A DNA stretch of 64,000 nt from Symsagittifera roscoffensis (GCF_963678635.1 NC_087067.1:20022596-20086595), one strand, 5' to 3'. Positions 11,936-25,090 are shown, numbered from the stretch's first letter. Notes: generated by a model not told the origin, from the sequence alone. A program made the numbers and translations.

Positions 11936-14900
11936 TGGGTCCCTAGAAAAAGCAATAATGGTATATAGGTCCCGTCATTTTTAAGAAAATCTCAAAAACG
12001 CACGAAAACTATCGCAAAACCTCTTTTCGAAAATTGTGAAGAGTTTACATTTTTATCCAGGGACTCCATCTAGTTTTTTGGGACCCATCTATCATATTTG
12101 TACCTAAAAATTTTTTGAATTGATTTATAGATAGAATAGATTAGCTATTTCCAAACCTGGTGTGGATTGTTGAACAGAAACGACGTGGGGTCCCCGCCGT
12201 CCCCCTCCAAAAACTGAGCTGCTTCTGACGTCATAATTAGATCACGTCACCTTGGTATGTATTATGTAATGCAAAAAATTATTCACTCTATTTCCTCGGA
12301 AAATCGGGCTGAAAATGAGCGCACAAAATAATTGGGTCTCAGCTTGAATATGAGTAATTCTTCTCTCTAGCTGTAATAACAAAGATCACAAACACGGGGC
12401 TTTGTAATCGAAGCTAGAATTTATCAAGCAGTTTCAAGTTACCTGAATTGTGTCAGTATTTTCAGTATTTTGTTAGTTTTTCTAGAAATAAATCTTTGCT
12501 ATTGAGCAAAGTAAATTAGATTGTGACTGACTTGATTTTATTATCAGACTATGAGTATAGGTAGGTAGCTTAAAATCGGCACATACAAAGAAAGAGCGAA
12601 GCAAAAGCTTTAGGTTCCGACCAGTTTTGAAAGCTAAAGACGGTAAAAGGCAGCAGCAGTAGCAAAAATCACGTCACGGACAGAAATAGGAAATAATATA
12701 ATATGAAAGAAAACACGCAGTAAGATTGAAAATTACTAACACAAAATCAGACAGGGGAAGACACGGCTTTTCGCGCAGTAAAATGTCTGAAAAGTCTGAT
12801 TATTTGAGGTAAATTCAGCGAAGTAAATTCGGTCGTAAATGGAAATAGCAAAATAGTCTCACAGGGGGATTCTATTAAAGTAAAGTGGGCAACTAAATGT
12901 ATCTTGACTATGACTATACGTCTCTGTGGTGACTATATATGACTATAATGTGCTATTCGTCTATCCGATCAATGACAGCATAAGCATAATACGGTTATTT
13001 CATGAAAATAACCAGCTCAATTGCAAGCGGTTTTCAACAAATCAACTAAAAATGAGTTTTTAACTGGCTGAAGTCTAGCGTAAATTCGGTTACGTAGCAC
13101 AAAAAATCCATACTTTTGTCTATTTATTTAAAAACAAACACCGTAATTTGAAATTGATAGCGTGTTTGATTTCTGACTTGAAATTAATAACGCAATAATC
13201 ATAGTGTCGACTTTTTTGTTATTCTGCTTGAAAGACTGTATGTATCAAAGTGCGTGAATAGATATCTCAGCATGTTTAAAGATAGAAATTCCGTCATTGC
13301 CTTTTATCTATCTCCAACATGGCAGTCAATTGATTAGCCGTGGTTGCAAAGCAAAATGATCACTAAGCAGAGTGGCCAACTTGTAAGCTAATTCTCCAAA
13401 AGTAGGAACAATGTTGTTTGTCTCAAATGCATTTTATACCTACCCTCAAGCCTCTTATAACCGAAAAATCATTTTTTCTTGTTTTATGAAATAAATTTTA
13501 ATAGACGGCGAATTTTTGTAATCATAGGAGGAAAACTTTCTTTTTTTTTCAATACAAATGCGACGCCGACGAGGTTTATTGGCCTCCTTTCTGCGTTTCG
13601 TTTATTTTCACCAGAGTTCATTTACACCATGGCGCCCGTAATTCAATTAAATTGCCACAGCGCAAGGACAGTTCGCGAGGAGTTGGCTAGATTCCTTTTA
13701 AGGGCACACTTCCTAAATGAGCAAGTGAACTCTTCAACTGTCATTCGAAGAGTTATTTGAAGCCAATCTAGTCTGCCTGTTTTGGGTTTGAAACTGAACA
13801 GAATCCATGTCGTAAATTCAACCAGTATGTGCTCGTATCAGGGCGTAGCCCAAAATATCTCTTTTCACTTGAAATAATTTTTTTCTCGGACATCAACCGT
13901 ACAATCTACAATACAATAAAAGCGCACATAAAATTGGTTGTCATGATTTTATCTTCACTAACATTACCTAAACTAACGTATTTTTAACAAATTTTATCTA
14001 AATAAACTTAACTTTCTATAAATCTTAGGTATACTCAAAGTTATTTCCTGAAAAATCCATATTTTCTCCCCCCAAAATCAATTTTTTTGGGGGTTGTACG
14101 GTTGATCTTTTTTCTCCAAATACTTCGCAAAGCAGAGAAAAAAGGAAGAATTTATCATTACAAGACACATGCTAAGTATAAGCTCCGAAACTGACTTGAA
14201 TATTCAAAGGCTAAGACATGTTGTTGATTTAATAATTTAAATAAATTGATGCTTGTATTATCAACTACATGGAGAAATAAATTCTTCTTCTTCTTCTACA
14301 TTCTATAAAGGGTACCCTGGTGTCCGGCAAATGAGACGACAGCTGTTAAGACGACAACCATTTCTGGCGGGACTTAAAAAAGCTACACAGGTTCTCCTTT
14401 TGTATTTGTGAGAAATTCGAACAGTTTAATTTACATATTCTAACTTCTAATTCTCATTTGTCGTCTTAATGTCATGTCATTTTAATGTCTTGTGTTCTTA
14501 TTTACCTAGCACCAGATAGGTGCCCTAGCTAGGGGGGAAGGGGGGTAATTCACGAGATCCTAGTTTTGTTTGAAAGTCGTTACAGCAGTAAAATCTCCGC
14601 TTTGTTCATTTTTGGTCATGTTGGTCCCTAATGCATCAATTGCGGCACTTATGAATATTTGCCACCAAAAAGACCATTATTGATGTAATGTTCTCATTTC
14701 AAGTTGCTTTTTGGGGAAATGAAAGATCAGTGTTTCGAGACCGGTGCTAGACTTTATAGCAGACCAATTATTCTGCCGGGGACCGACCTAAAAGCATGTG
14801 TGTCGATTAGCACGCCCACATAAAAATTGCAGTCGAACCGCTTACTTATTCAAGATTTGCTACACCAAATTTGCAAAATTGAACCGTGCGTTTTGCTGAA

Positions 14901-15041
14901 TAATAAATACGCGGAAAAAAAAGAAATTCCTTTCATCTCAATAAATCAAGTTACATTAAAGGCGATTTTTTTTGTCTTAATGAAGATTTTATTCTTGTTT
15001 TAATGAAGATTTTATCAAAAAAATTATAGCCTACTTATCAG
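11936..15041. other. Non-coding stretch; LINE-type 3' tail near 14.2-14.3 kb
   Basis: No gene is supported. 14205-14300 ends in ACATGGAGAAATAAATTC followed by a TTC run. This resembles 59600-59645 (ATGGAGAAATAAATTT then a TTTC run), so both may be 3' ends of one LINE family. 14525-14545 has G-rich clusters. The 43-codon frame at 13630-13760 has no recognisable domain. Confidence 0.4.
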
Positions 15042-15346
15042 TGCTGAGATCAGACTACTCCAAGGTCAAATGGATTAATTAAAGAGATGAATCTGGCGGA
15101 GATCAACTTGTCAGAAATGATTAAACTCAGACAAGGTCCAGTAGTGATCACAGCCTAATTAATTAGTCAGTAATTAATTAACTGGTAATTTGTGATGCTT
15201 AAGTTGCCATAAAGTTTATATTCCTTTTCTCAAATCATTCTTTAACAATCACTACCTTTTTTCACTCCCCAGTTAGAACCTCAGATTTTGTCTAAGTCTC
15301 TAACCTCAGCCCTTAATCCTAGTTGCTCTAACTCTGAGTCCTAGCA
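15042..15346 (+). repeat. Copia 5' LTR (305 bp)
   Basis: 15042-15346 aligns along its length with 18251-18557. Shared landmarks are the start TGCTGAG / TGTCGAG, ACTCCAAGG, ATCTGGCGGAG / ATCTGGTGGAG, AACAATCACTAC, CTAACC(T/C)CAGCCCTTA and the CA end. The two LTRs differ at many positions, so the insertion is old. The 5-bp flanks ATCAG and AACAG agree at 4 of 5 positions. Confidence 0.85.
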
Positions 15347-15360
15347 GGTTATGGGCCCAG
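15347..15360 (+). promoter_or_regulatory. Copia primer-binding site (initiator tRNA-Met anticodon arm)
   Basis: GGTTATGGGCCCAG directly follows the 5' LTR. Its reverse complement CTGGGCCCATAACC is the anticodon stem-loop of eukaryotic initiator tRNA-Met, with CAT as anticodon. Drosophila copia is known to prime from a cleaved 5' half of this tRNA rather than from its 3' CCA end. The 14-base match argues for the same mechanism here. Confidence 0.88.
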
Positions 15361-15429
15361 ACTTCTAATTTTTTGTATCTTTTTTTGTCAGGGATTTCAG
15401 CTTTTAGCTGGCATACTTTAATCCGCAAT

Positions 15430-17985
15430 CGTGGACTTGAAACTGGCGGCTTTGAGTGAAAAGTCCAAAGATTTTCCGGCATGGTCGATGCAATTTGTGG
15501 CGCTGACGCACACCAGGGGCTTGTTCAGGATAGTTTAAGGGCAATGATAATCTGCCTTCACACTATGTGCTTTTTTTGCCGCGCTACAGTGTTAATTCGA
15601 TGTGTGCGAGCTCACGCCTTGGTTAGATGGTTAAGCTTCATATTTACCACAGATGCTTCACATCTACTAGAACCAGATGGGAAACAGCTACCTGCAAAGA
15701 AGCGTGGCTAGCTTTTTTTTGGAGTGCGAAATCAAGAGATACCCGATGACCCTAATTACGAAGACAAAGAAGGAGATCCGTGATACAATACTGTGGCACC
15801 GACGGCTGGGGAGCCTGAGCATGCAAGATCTTTCTTCACTTGTCTATGTGGGCGAGCTAGATTTCTGCAAAATGTGTACATCTTCTAAGATGTAAATAGT
15901 AGCAATGTCAAAGAAGACTGACAGCTGAGCATCGGCAGTGGGGTAACGGGTCTTCAGTGACGTCCAAGAAACATTTGAAGTACCGAGCATGCATGAGGCA
16001 CGGTATGCTTCGAGTTCCGTTGACGAATTCAGTCGGCTGGCTGTTGTCAAGCACCTGGTGAAAAAGAGTGATCCTCCACAGAAGTTCCAGGAGTTTGTGG
16101 CTGAGCATGGAGTACCGCAGTGCATGCGGCTTGATAATGGAGGTGAAACTTCGCCATACTTTTTGCAGAGATTTTCAGGTGAGCCAAGAGTTCATCGTGC
16201 TTATACTCAACAGTATGTTGTAGCAGAAAGGAAAACCGTCCAAAAGAGCTACTTGCGTGTGTTCGGTTGCCTAGTGTACTATCTAGATCTGGGCAACAGA
16301 CGGAAACTGGATCCAAAGAGCAAGAAAAGCAAGTTCATCAGCTACGACGAGGAGAGCAAAGCCTAATTATTGATGAATCTGGAGACAAGACGAGTGGTGC
16401 GAGCAGGAAGCGTGACTTTCATTGATTGCTTCATTTCAGACTTTTAAAGGTTGGCAATAAGCCATTTCAAACACTGAAGCCATTAAACGAAATTTGAATT
16501 GATATTGAACAATCAAGCACGATCACGACGACGATGACGACCAGAGAAACATCAAGCACACCAATTAAAAGCGATACTGCATACTCAGTGGGAGCCCATG
16601 AAGAGAATCCGGTGGAGAAGGAATTAGTGGATTCACATTCTGCTAAGCATCCAGTGCAGAGGTCAATTGGCACAAGGAACCCACTTTTTCGATACCGACT
16701 GGCCTATACCCATGCTTCAAAGATAGGAACTCAAGAGCCAACAGGCTATTTAGAAGCAGTGCCTGGACCCGAAAATGAGCAGTGGCTGGCAGCCATGAAT
16801 TTGGAAGTGAAATCTTTTGAAGCCTTGGTAAGTTGGACACTTGTTGATGAACCACGATCTTGCAAGCGATTTTACATCTAGAGCGGTTTAAAGCTTGATA
16901 TGTAGTGAAAAATGTCATGGACATGTTAGAACTTGACTTCAACGAGACGCTTGAATTGACTTGTAAACCCGAAATAAAGAGCATACTACTGTCTTCGGGG
17001 GCACAAGTTAGTCTTGTACTCCATCAGATGGATGCTAGGACAGCCTTGCTAAACTCTCCTCTATCAGAGACATGGAGCAGCCAGAGGGCTTCAGCAGCAG
17101 TACCAACCGAGTATGCTTGCTGCATTAAATTCTCTAAGGGCTGCGGCAATCTGGAAGAGACATATACTAGACGTTGAGCACATTCGTTCTCAAGGAAGGG
17201 TTCACTAGAAACATCAATGATCTCTGTTTGTTCAGGATAAGGGGAACAGATGATGTAATGATCTATGTGCTAGTTCAAGTAGTTGACTTCATCTTTGGTG
17301 CAGACGTTCAGACGAAAATGACAAATTGATTGAACGTTTTCCGAAAGTCTCAAGCTAGATGACAGAGTCGCATTGTCCTGGTTCATGGGACTGCAGATCA
17401 AGCAGGCACCTGGGACGGTAACAGTCAAACAATTACGCTGAAACGCCGACAGCTTAGAGTTATTTGTGCTATCTAACTGCAAACTAGTGGCCACACCAGC
17501 AGATGTTAGCACACAAGTGGCAAAAAAGACTACACTGAAGCTGGGTCAGTAGAGGCAGTGATTATGAAGGGTGAGGACTACAGAGGGCTTGTGCGCTTCT
17601 TTTTGTATACAGATAGGCAAACAAGGCCAAATACTCTAATTACTGTCACGCAACTCTCCCATTTTCTGGAGAGCCCGGGCACTGGACGGAAGCACAGAGT
17701 GTTCTTCGTTATTTGAAGGGAAGCAAAATCTGGAGCTGTCCTACAACAAAGAAGCTGATGGTATAAAACGGTATGGATCTTTAGATGCTGACTGGGCTGG
17801 AGATATGGATGATAGAAAGTAAAGTACTGGCTACAGATTTCATTTGTAGAATACAGGGGAACAAATCAATTGGAGCTCCAAAAATCAACCAATTGCAGCC
17901 AAATCTACCAGTGAGGCTGAGTAAAAGCAATGGCAGCGATTCAAGAGGCTTTATAAGTGCGATCATTTCTCAATGAGATGGCGTG
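15430..17985 (+). pseudogene. Copia gag-pol pseudogene
   Basis: Broken frames show the domains in copia order. The GAG-pre-integrase motif ILWHRRLGSLS lies near 15800. Integrase core pieces follow: DEFSRLAVVKHLVKKS (16024 onward) and RLDNGGE (16126 onward). The integrase C-terminal piece RKLDPKSKKSKFISYDEESK ends at 16363. The RT start EQWLAAMNLEV is near 16780, and MDARTALLNSPLSE near 17026. A damaged YVDD box reads LVYVDFIFGAD at about 17271. RNase H reads LDADWAGDMDDRK near 17785, then a stop. Several stops and frameshifts make it inactive. Confidence 0.88.
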
Positions 17986-18250
17986 ATGAATGGCAGGCCA
18001 ACAGTTTTCAATGAGAACAACCAAAGCTGCATTAAGATGTGCGAGAATCCTGTGATGCAGAAGCGAACACAGCACATCGCTGTGAAGTGCCACTCTGTTC
18101 TTGAACAAAGGGAAGATGAGTCAGTCCTACCCAGATCATGGAAGCCGACTTGTTGAAAAAAGCCCTGAGCAAGACTAAGGTGGATCAACGTCGTCAAACC
18201 TTGATTAGGTACAGTCTGACATTGGAAAATCCAATTCAGTCTGAGTTGGG

Positions 18251-18557
18251 TGTCGAGGTAAGAAAACTCCAAGGCCATACATATTAAAATACGAGATTAA
18301 TCTGGTGGAGGTCAACTAGTCATAACTGATTTAACTCAAATTAGGTCAACTAACGATCACAAGCTAACTACTTAATCAGTCACTAAATAACTGGTGCTTT
18401 TTCTGAGGCTTAGTTTGTCATGTGTTTTATATCCACTTTCTCAATTCACTCTTCAGCAATCACTACATCGTATCCATCCTCATTTCAAACCTCATATTTC
18501 ATCTCAGTCTCTAACCCCAGCCCTTATTCTTAGTTACTCTAATTCTGAATGTTAACA
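18251..18557 (+). repeat. Copia 3' LTR (307 bp)
   Basis: Partner of 15042-15346, preceded by the purine-rich GAGTTGGG and ending AACA. Followed by AACAG, a probable decayed target duplication. Confidence 0.82.
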
Positions 18558-20190
18558 AACAGCACGTGTGTTCATCGCTACATTAGATTACATCCTATTA
18601 GCCGACTCAATGCTTTGAAATCAAAGCAACAAAATTCAAATGGATATTTCACTCTCAAAATTGACAAGAAGGAACCTCTTTTTCAGCTTAAATTCTTTGC
18701 ACTTGAATTCGGCACCTGTTTGAGTGGATCAGTGTTATCATAAGTTCTTTATGAGTATGACAAACTGAACGGCTATTGGAAAAGGGGGCTATTTTATGAT
18801 GGAGGTACGCAAATTCTCATTTTCTCGGAACCGTTCCTCGTTTCTATTTGATGAATGATTTTTGCCCAAATTCGAAGTCAAAATGAGCAGAAACTAAATT
18901 AAGGGCAAATTTTGCTCTACCATTTGTGCACATATCGAATATTTGTTTCAGTTTTCAAAGTTGATAATTGTAAGTAATCCGTATTTTTCAATGCATTTTA
19001 GATCTGACACCAATTCAATATTCATGTTTCTGCTTATTTGGCGGTCGGTTTATTTCATTTTTGATGACCGGAATTTATTTGCCCAAAATGAAACCTTCGT
19101 GATTCGTTTGAGATTTTCGAAAGCTTAGATTTGATTGGCTGAAAATAACTGAATATAAATTTCCAAAGCAAAATGAGCGACTTGCTAAAAAATACTGAAT
19201 GATTGCGTTTCGTTCACTGGATTTTATAAAGAGTTAAAAATGTGTAATTTTCAAAAGTTTGAAAATTGTTTTTTAATCCGGATCGCAAATTTATTTCTCA
19301 AAAGCTGCAAAAACTATCCCAAAAAGTATATCTGGATACGAATAGCTGAAACAAATCTCAGTTTTTTGGAAGTTAAAAAAAAAACAACTCAGTTTCAAAG
19401 GACCAATTTGAACTGCAACTGGGGCTGTCCGTTGCTTAGAAAATGGCACACAATTATTTAAGCAAAGTAACTACTTTAAGTTAAACATCAATTAACAACT
19501 TTAAATTAAAAAAGTTTTTTTTTTCAAAATTTTGTAGACCGTCGGGATGAGGGCTTGAAAGCAAACGTTGTGAAGTGAATCGTTTTAATTAATGACCTAA
19601 AACTATAAATTTTGGTGCTTTCATTCCTTAAAATGACTATCCCTTGATGAAAGTTTTTATTTTAGCTCAACTCACAGCTGAACGTTCTTCAATATAGGAG
19701 ATATTCCCTAGAAGAGAACTGTGCATTAGCTATTTTGTTTTTTGCATGAACTGAAAATCAAAGTTCGCTCTCGTCATCAGTTTTGGAACAAAAAATTTAC
19801 AAACTCCTGAGTGTATTTATTAATTCGACGCCAAGAAAAAGTATTGAAACGTTCAGAATGTAATGGAAATGCGATGTAACGCAAAACTAATTCTATAAAT
19901 CAACTAAACTGCATGGAACATATCCGAATAATTGATTTTTTCGAAACACAAAACTGATTTTTTAAACCTCAAGTAGATTTGTCAGCCTCAAATAAAAAAT
20001 TTTAAAAAATTTAGTTTCGGTATAACTCACTCTGCTTAAAGATTAACAAAGCTAAAATTGTCATCAACAAAGATAAATTCTTCAATCTCGCATAATTCAG
20101 AATCTGACCAAATTGAAATTTTGAGAGCCTGATAAACTCACCAAAAACTATTGCAAGTAAAATTTTTTATCACAAGGACCCAATGAATCA
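18558..20190. other. AT-rich stretch without recognised features
   Basis: Only short, composition-driven ORFs; no splice-flanked exon, transposon terminus or RNA gene is supported. Confidence 0.45.
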
Positions 20191-20390
20191 CTATCATCAT
20201 TTTGGGTTAAAAAATTGTTAAAAACTATAAATTTGATAGCCAAAATTGCTCTGAATAAGATAGCCAAAATTGCTCTAAATTTGATAGCCAAAATTGCTCT
20301 GAATTTGATAGCCAAAACTCCTCTATCATCATTTAGGGTTAAAAAATTGTTAAAAACTATAAATTTGATAGCCAAAATTGCTCTGAATCT
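20191..20390. repeat. Nested minisatellite (23-24 bp unit inside a 132-bp unit)
   Basis: TTGATAGCCAAAATTGCTCT-type units follow one another four times at about 20230-20318. The block starting CTATCATCATTT(T/A)GGGTT at 20191 starts again at 20323 and carries one more unit. The repeat keeps frames open on both strands, which explains the repetitive 109-codon - strand frame over it; that is not evidence for a gene. Confidence 0.85.
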
Positions 20391-23300
20391 ACCCCAAGCA
20401 AGTCTATTCCGATAATTTCTTCGAAATACGGAATAATAATCGCATATGCTTATTTGTTGAAGTGTTGTTCCAACCACCCGCAGAATGGTAAATAACTATG
20501 ACCTACGATGGTTGTTTTTCGTGTATAAGTAGGAACAACAAATACATGTAACCAAACCAGAGATATATTGTATCAAGGTCTCTTCATCTCCATTTGTAAA
20601 TCAAAACATTGATTTTAGAAGCCTGTTTTGTCAGTACCAAAAGAAACTATTTGTGAGTTTTTTTTGTAATTCAATCAGGCTGAAGATTAGAACAAAAAAT
20701 ACAAAACGGTGTGAGTGTCAGATTTTACTCTTGTTGTTCCAAGAAAGTGATGGAAAATTGTAAACTTGTTTTTAATTAGTTTGTTTCTTTAAAGAGTAAT
20801 ACCCAGTTTAATACAAGAACTAGTCAAATAATTTTAAAAAAAACTTAATAAAACTTTAAAGATTTTTATAGCCCAGCGTTTCTGTAGTCGGAACATTCTG
20901 TGCCTGCGGTCAACATTGTTCTCTCATTCACTTGGAACTTTTGTTGTAGTAACCCGGAAATCCAAAAAAACCAAAAAGATCCTGCGAAACTTTTTGTGAT
21001 TTTTGAGCAGAAAGGTTCCATCACAAGTATTTCATTGAGAAATCAAATGATTTTCTCTTAATACAAAAAGAAATTCAGGTGCTCAATTAGGGCACCCAGA
21101 TTGACCGGTGAATGCCTTCATTTTAGAAAACGATTGCACTGAGTTTCTAGCGTTAAAAATGTAATAATAAATTGATTTTTACAGCCGGTTTTTTTATGGT
21201 ACTGCGATTTCATTGTAAGAAATAACTTTTTTCGGCTGCGTTTTTTCAATGCAAAATCGAGTTCTCAAATTTTTTGCTTTTTTGATTTTCTGAACAATTT
21301 GAAGCAAAAAAAACTTTAGTCACTAAGCAGCAAAATTGCGATAGAGTTAGATTCCCCATCTGTAATAAACAAATTGTTTAGAAACTAAAACAGAAAAGAG
21401 ACCTCGATTAGTCTAAGTTATGTAAGTATTTATTTTCAGTTCCGCGATTTAGTTTAAGAATAACTATGGTCGAAATGAAGATTCTTCACTGAAGAGTCAT
21501 TTTCTGTAGATTGCTGCAGATTTTAATTTTTGCCTGAATGCCGATGTCCGTTTTACTTGGCAGATTTGAGCTTAGACAATCAGATTTTTGTAGTTTGATT
21601 GAAATTGGAGCTATTGGAACATTGGTCGAAGTGCATAAAAAGTGCATAAATTAGAAATTGATTGAAAAATGAAATTGGAGCTATCTGAAACTGAAAAGCA
21701 AAATCCGGCTCAGGGAACAATCAAAATTGAAATTGATTTCAGGCAAGTTAACTGATTCAAAAGACGCAAAAACGTAAACGATTCAAAGACGCAAAGCACC
21801 AATTTCAACTTGTTATTGCGTGTGGCGTAGATTTCAAAAAAAAAACTTTTTTTTATCACCAAAAACTATATGAGACAGACGAGGCATGTTAAACAGAAAT
21901 TGGAACATTCAAAACATGTTTTTTTTTCTCATGAAATAAACAGGAACATTTGAAATATGGGATTCGAGAAAACTTTGGTTTCGTTCAAACTCCCTCGTTT
22001 TGACTCTATTTCGTCTCAATTTATTAAGACGGTTTTATTGCGGTATTTTTTTTGTAGCTTCACCGCAATAACAGGCCTTCAACTAAGACAGTGTGCAATT
22101 AAGCCGATGTCTTCTCTTGATGCCATCGCTTGCTTTTTTAAATTACATTTTCGTAGTTGGGGAAACTTTCAAGGCCAGCAAATTAACTTCAGGGAAGAAA
22201 AAAAGAAAGACAAAAAATTCTTGCAGGAGACTATAATAAATTAGAAATTGGATTGGGAAATACGAATTGATTAACAGAACGACAAGGTATTGAGTATTGA
22301 TTTTGATGGTATGGAAAATGGGGCTTGCTAGAAATAGACAATGAGGATGGTATGATAGAATGACGTTATACAATTACAGGCATTCTAAGCAGATGTATCA
22401 GAAAACCTAACCAAAATATGGAACAGAAACTGGTTAATTCTTGTTTACACAGAAGGGGTTTTATGTATGCTAAATCACGTAATGTTTTAGATGCTATGTG
22501 GCGCCTATTGTGTTACATGTGGCTTCTATGCTATGTTGCGCCTTTCGCGGGATCTTTTTGGCTTTCCTGGCGACTACAAAACTGATACTAAACTTTTTTC
22601 AAAACATGTTTGAAACTCCATGCTCAAGCTGCGCGAATTTTTTTCTAAAGTTTTTCTGTTTCGGCTTTTGTCTATATCTGCTAACTGTACCACCCAAAAT
22701 TGAGTTTTTTTCCAGCACACCAGAAGAGATCTGGTTGTTTTGTTTTTTAGTTCTTCTCGCTTTGTCTGCAGAATGCAAATACATGTATAGATGTGCACAC
22801 AATGCAATCATTAAAAGCTCTGCGGCGGAAAAGATAAAACCGGGGGTTTTTATTTTTAGAAAGCCATTTCTTAATCCAATCTTTCTATATTTTCTAAAAC
22901 CAGTCAGGTGCCAGAAATTAATGCAAAAATCCAATAAAATAAGCTTAAAAAGAGGCTTAAAATGAATGAATAATATGAGGTCAATTTTGAAAGAAAATTT
23001 TTTAGCTAGTTTTACATAGCAATTTTACTATCAATTTTTATGGAAAAACAAGTTATAGAAGCTGGTTGAAAGCGTACGGAATTTTTGAAAACCCATAACA
23101 ATGGAAGAAAAACACGCTTTGCGATTTATTTTTGACAACTGTGGGACGAAAACACTGTCAGGGTTGACCGATAACTCCTGGTCGAGAAGGTCACTTTGAA
23201 CGAAATATGAAGTCGAGTCGAGTCGGTCGACACATGTCAAACAGGATTTATAAATCATGAAACCATATTTATTTCCATTGTCTTGTCGAATTAGCTCGAC

Positions 23301-24685
23301 CCGAACTTTCGAATTTGCTCGACCCGAGCGAGATAAATTTCGAACGTGATCGAGATCGAGTTTGAACTCGACACAAAAGACAGTCTCGATTTTTTAATTT
23401 TTCTGCCGAACATTGATATTGCAACCATCTTTGTAAGTCAAAACACAAAATGAACAAAATGAACAGGGGTAGATTTCAAAAGGCAGCAAAAGGTCAAACA
23501 TGGTCATAGACAATTTCGAGAACAAATATTCAAAGATAAAAACGACACTTGGATAAATTTTCAGATACAAAAATTAGTGTTGTGCACCTTCTTTTAGGTA
23601 TCCAACTAAAACCAGGATAGCCGGTTGCTGTGCAAGTTGCACAGAATGCTCCGACCACATTATCAGAAATTTTTCTCAAATAAAGGTCTTTTCTTGGACG
23701 TCGTGTGATGATAGAACTATACGAACGCGTAAAATTGAGCGAGTTAGGCATAAACAATTGTCTTCACAAAATATACATGCAAAAATTTTTAAAAAAATTA
23801 AAAAATTTGTTTTATAACTTCTTTTCAATTTTTGCTCTAATAAGTTATAAAACGTTTGAATTTTTTGCCACATGTGCGCAACAAGCTTCCAAAAAATTTT
23901 TCTTTATGCAAAAAAAAATGAAAGAACTTGTTTCTACTTGAGGAAAAACTATTTTTGGAAGCTTCTTTTAGCGCATATGTGGCAAAAAAATTTCGAAGGT
24001 ATTTAAAGTTTTCAGTGCAAAGAAGTTCTTAAATTTCTTTTCAGCCTAAAGTACTATGTTTTATATGAGCGAACGTAGCTCGATCGCTTTACTCGCTTGA
24101 AATTTGACTGAAACTGAAAAGTTGCACGCCATTTTTTTCGAAACTGGCACAGCTTTTTGGGAGTTTTTAAGAAAGCTGTAATATGAGTTTTTGCTTGAAC
24201 CATTCCGATGATTATTTGTAGTACCTGATTTTGCTTGGTAAAAAAAATAACAGAAAAAAACTAAACGCATCCGAACACAAAGTTCAGAATAATGGTTTTT
24301 TGACGGTTTTTTCCTTGGTTGAAAATTTTCTTTGGTAAAGCTTGGTCGCAAAGAATTTCCTGTCGAGCACAGTCGACAGCAGTTTCCTTTATCAATTTGT
24401 CGCTCAAACACAGTCAAACTGAATAGTCAATCAATTGTTCATCTAAAAATCAGGCTTGTTCAACTTCTCAAAATGTCTTTTTCTCGGTTGGGTCGGAATG
24501 AATTCACTGGTAAAATTTTGGCCAATTGTTTCCTCGATTAGAAATAATTGTTGCAAAACAGTAACTATTCATTTTCTTGGCCTAAAATGCTCAAATTTCA
24601 TTTCCTTGATAGATTTTCTGGTGAACGAAAATCATACGCAATGAAAAGCATGGGGACGTAATTTTTAGGCCAAGCACAGTCAAAA
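20391..24685. other. AT-rich non-coding stretch with dispersed repeats
   Basis: 23200-23370 is unusually rich in TCGA (GTCGAGTCGAGTCGGTCGAC and several CTCGACCCGA words). 23600-23660 contains a GATAGCCGGTTGCTGTGCAAG copy of the family also at about 62200 and 62670. 24060-24300 resembles 63040-63270 (shared CCGATGATT, GTACCTGATTTTGC). The longest frame, 155 codons at 22498-22962, is hydrophobic and low-complexity with no motif. Confidence 0.4.
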
Positions 24686-24809
24686 AGCAATAAAACTTTG
24701 AAATGGCCAAGTAATTACACATGGTCTTTTTTGATCGACAAAGTGTGTTTAGACTGTTGGACCAAAAAGACCATGTGTAATTACTTGGCCATTTCAAAGT
24801 TTTATTGCT
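24686..24809. repeat. Perfect 46-bp inverted repeat (hairpin)
   Basis: 24686-24731 is the exact reverse complement of 24764-24809, separated by 32 nt. Arms contain TGGCCAAGTAATTACACATG. Transcribed in either direction it would give a perfect 46-bp stem. It could be a miniature hairpin element or a small-RNA precursor; a perfect stem is unusual for an animal microRNA. Confidence 0.9.
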
Positions 24810-25090
24810 CGAAAAAATGCTTAATCGAATTCAGTCAAAACTTGTTTCATCAGATGTACAACTTTCGAAAATTCTCGGAGTAACTTTTTATTGGTCAAAA
24901 ACGTTCATTGGTCGTTCCTATTTTAATTCGAAAAACCACTACAAACAATGCCACATCTTCTAAGACTGCTTTATTGCAAGCATTTTAAAATTTTTATAAG
25001 GAAGCCATTATTATTAATGTGCAAAGCGACTCAAAGTTTTGTCATTTGGAGCAAAACATTTGTGCGCTACTTATTGCGTGCAAGTTTTGA

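Larger units (their letters stand above)
15042..18557 (+). mobile_element. Ty1/copia LTR retrotransposon, decayed, 3.5 kb
   Basis: Order of parts: 5' LTR, primer-binding site, gag remnant, pre-integrase and integrase, reverse transcriptase, RNase H, polypurine-like GAGTTGGG (18243-18250), 3' LTR. Integrase before RT identifies copia rather than gypsy. At 3.5 kb it is shorter than typical 4.5-5.5 kb copia elements, so gag and pol segments are deleted. All frames are interrupted. Confidence 0.9.

Noticed and set aside
13627-13760. 43-codon ATG frame in a less AT-rich patch
   Set aside because: Too short, no domain and no donor or acceptor in a convincing position.
20148-20477. 109-codon - strand frame with repeated octapeptide
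   Set aside because: Entirely produced by the minisatellite; the opposite strand is open over the same repeat too.
22498-22965. 155-codon + strand frame, hydrophobic
   Set aside because: Starts at a non-ATG codon, low-complexity Phe/Leu/Lys composition, no domain or splice context; expected by chance in AT-rich DNA.
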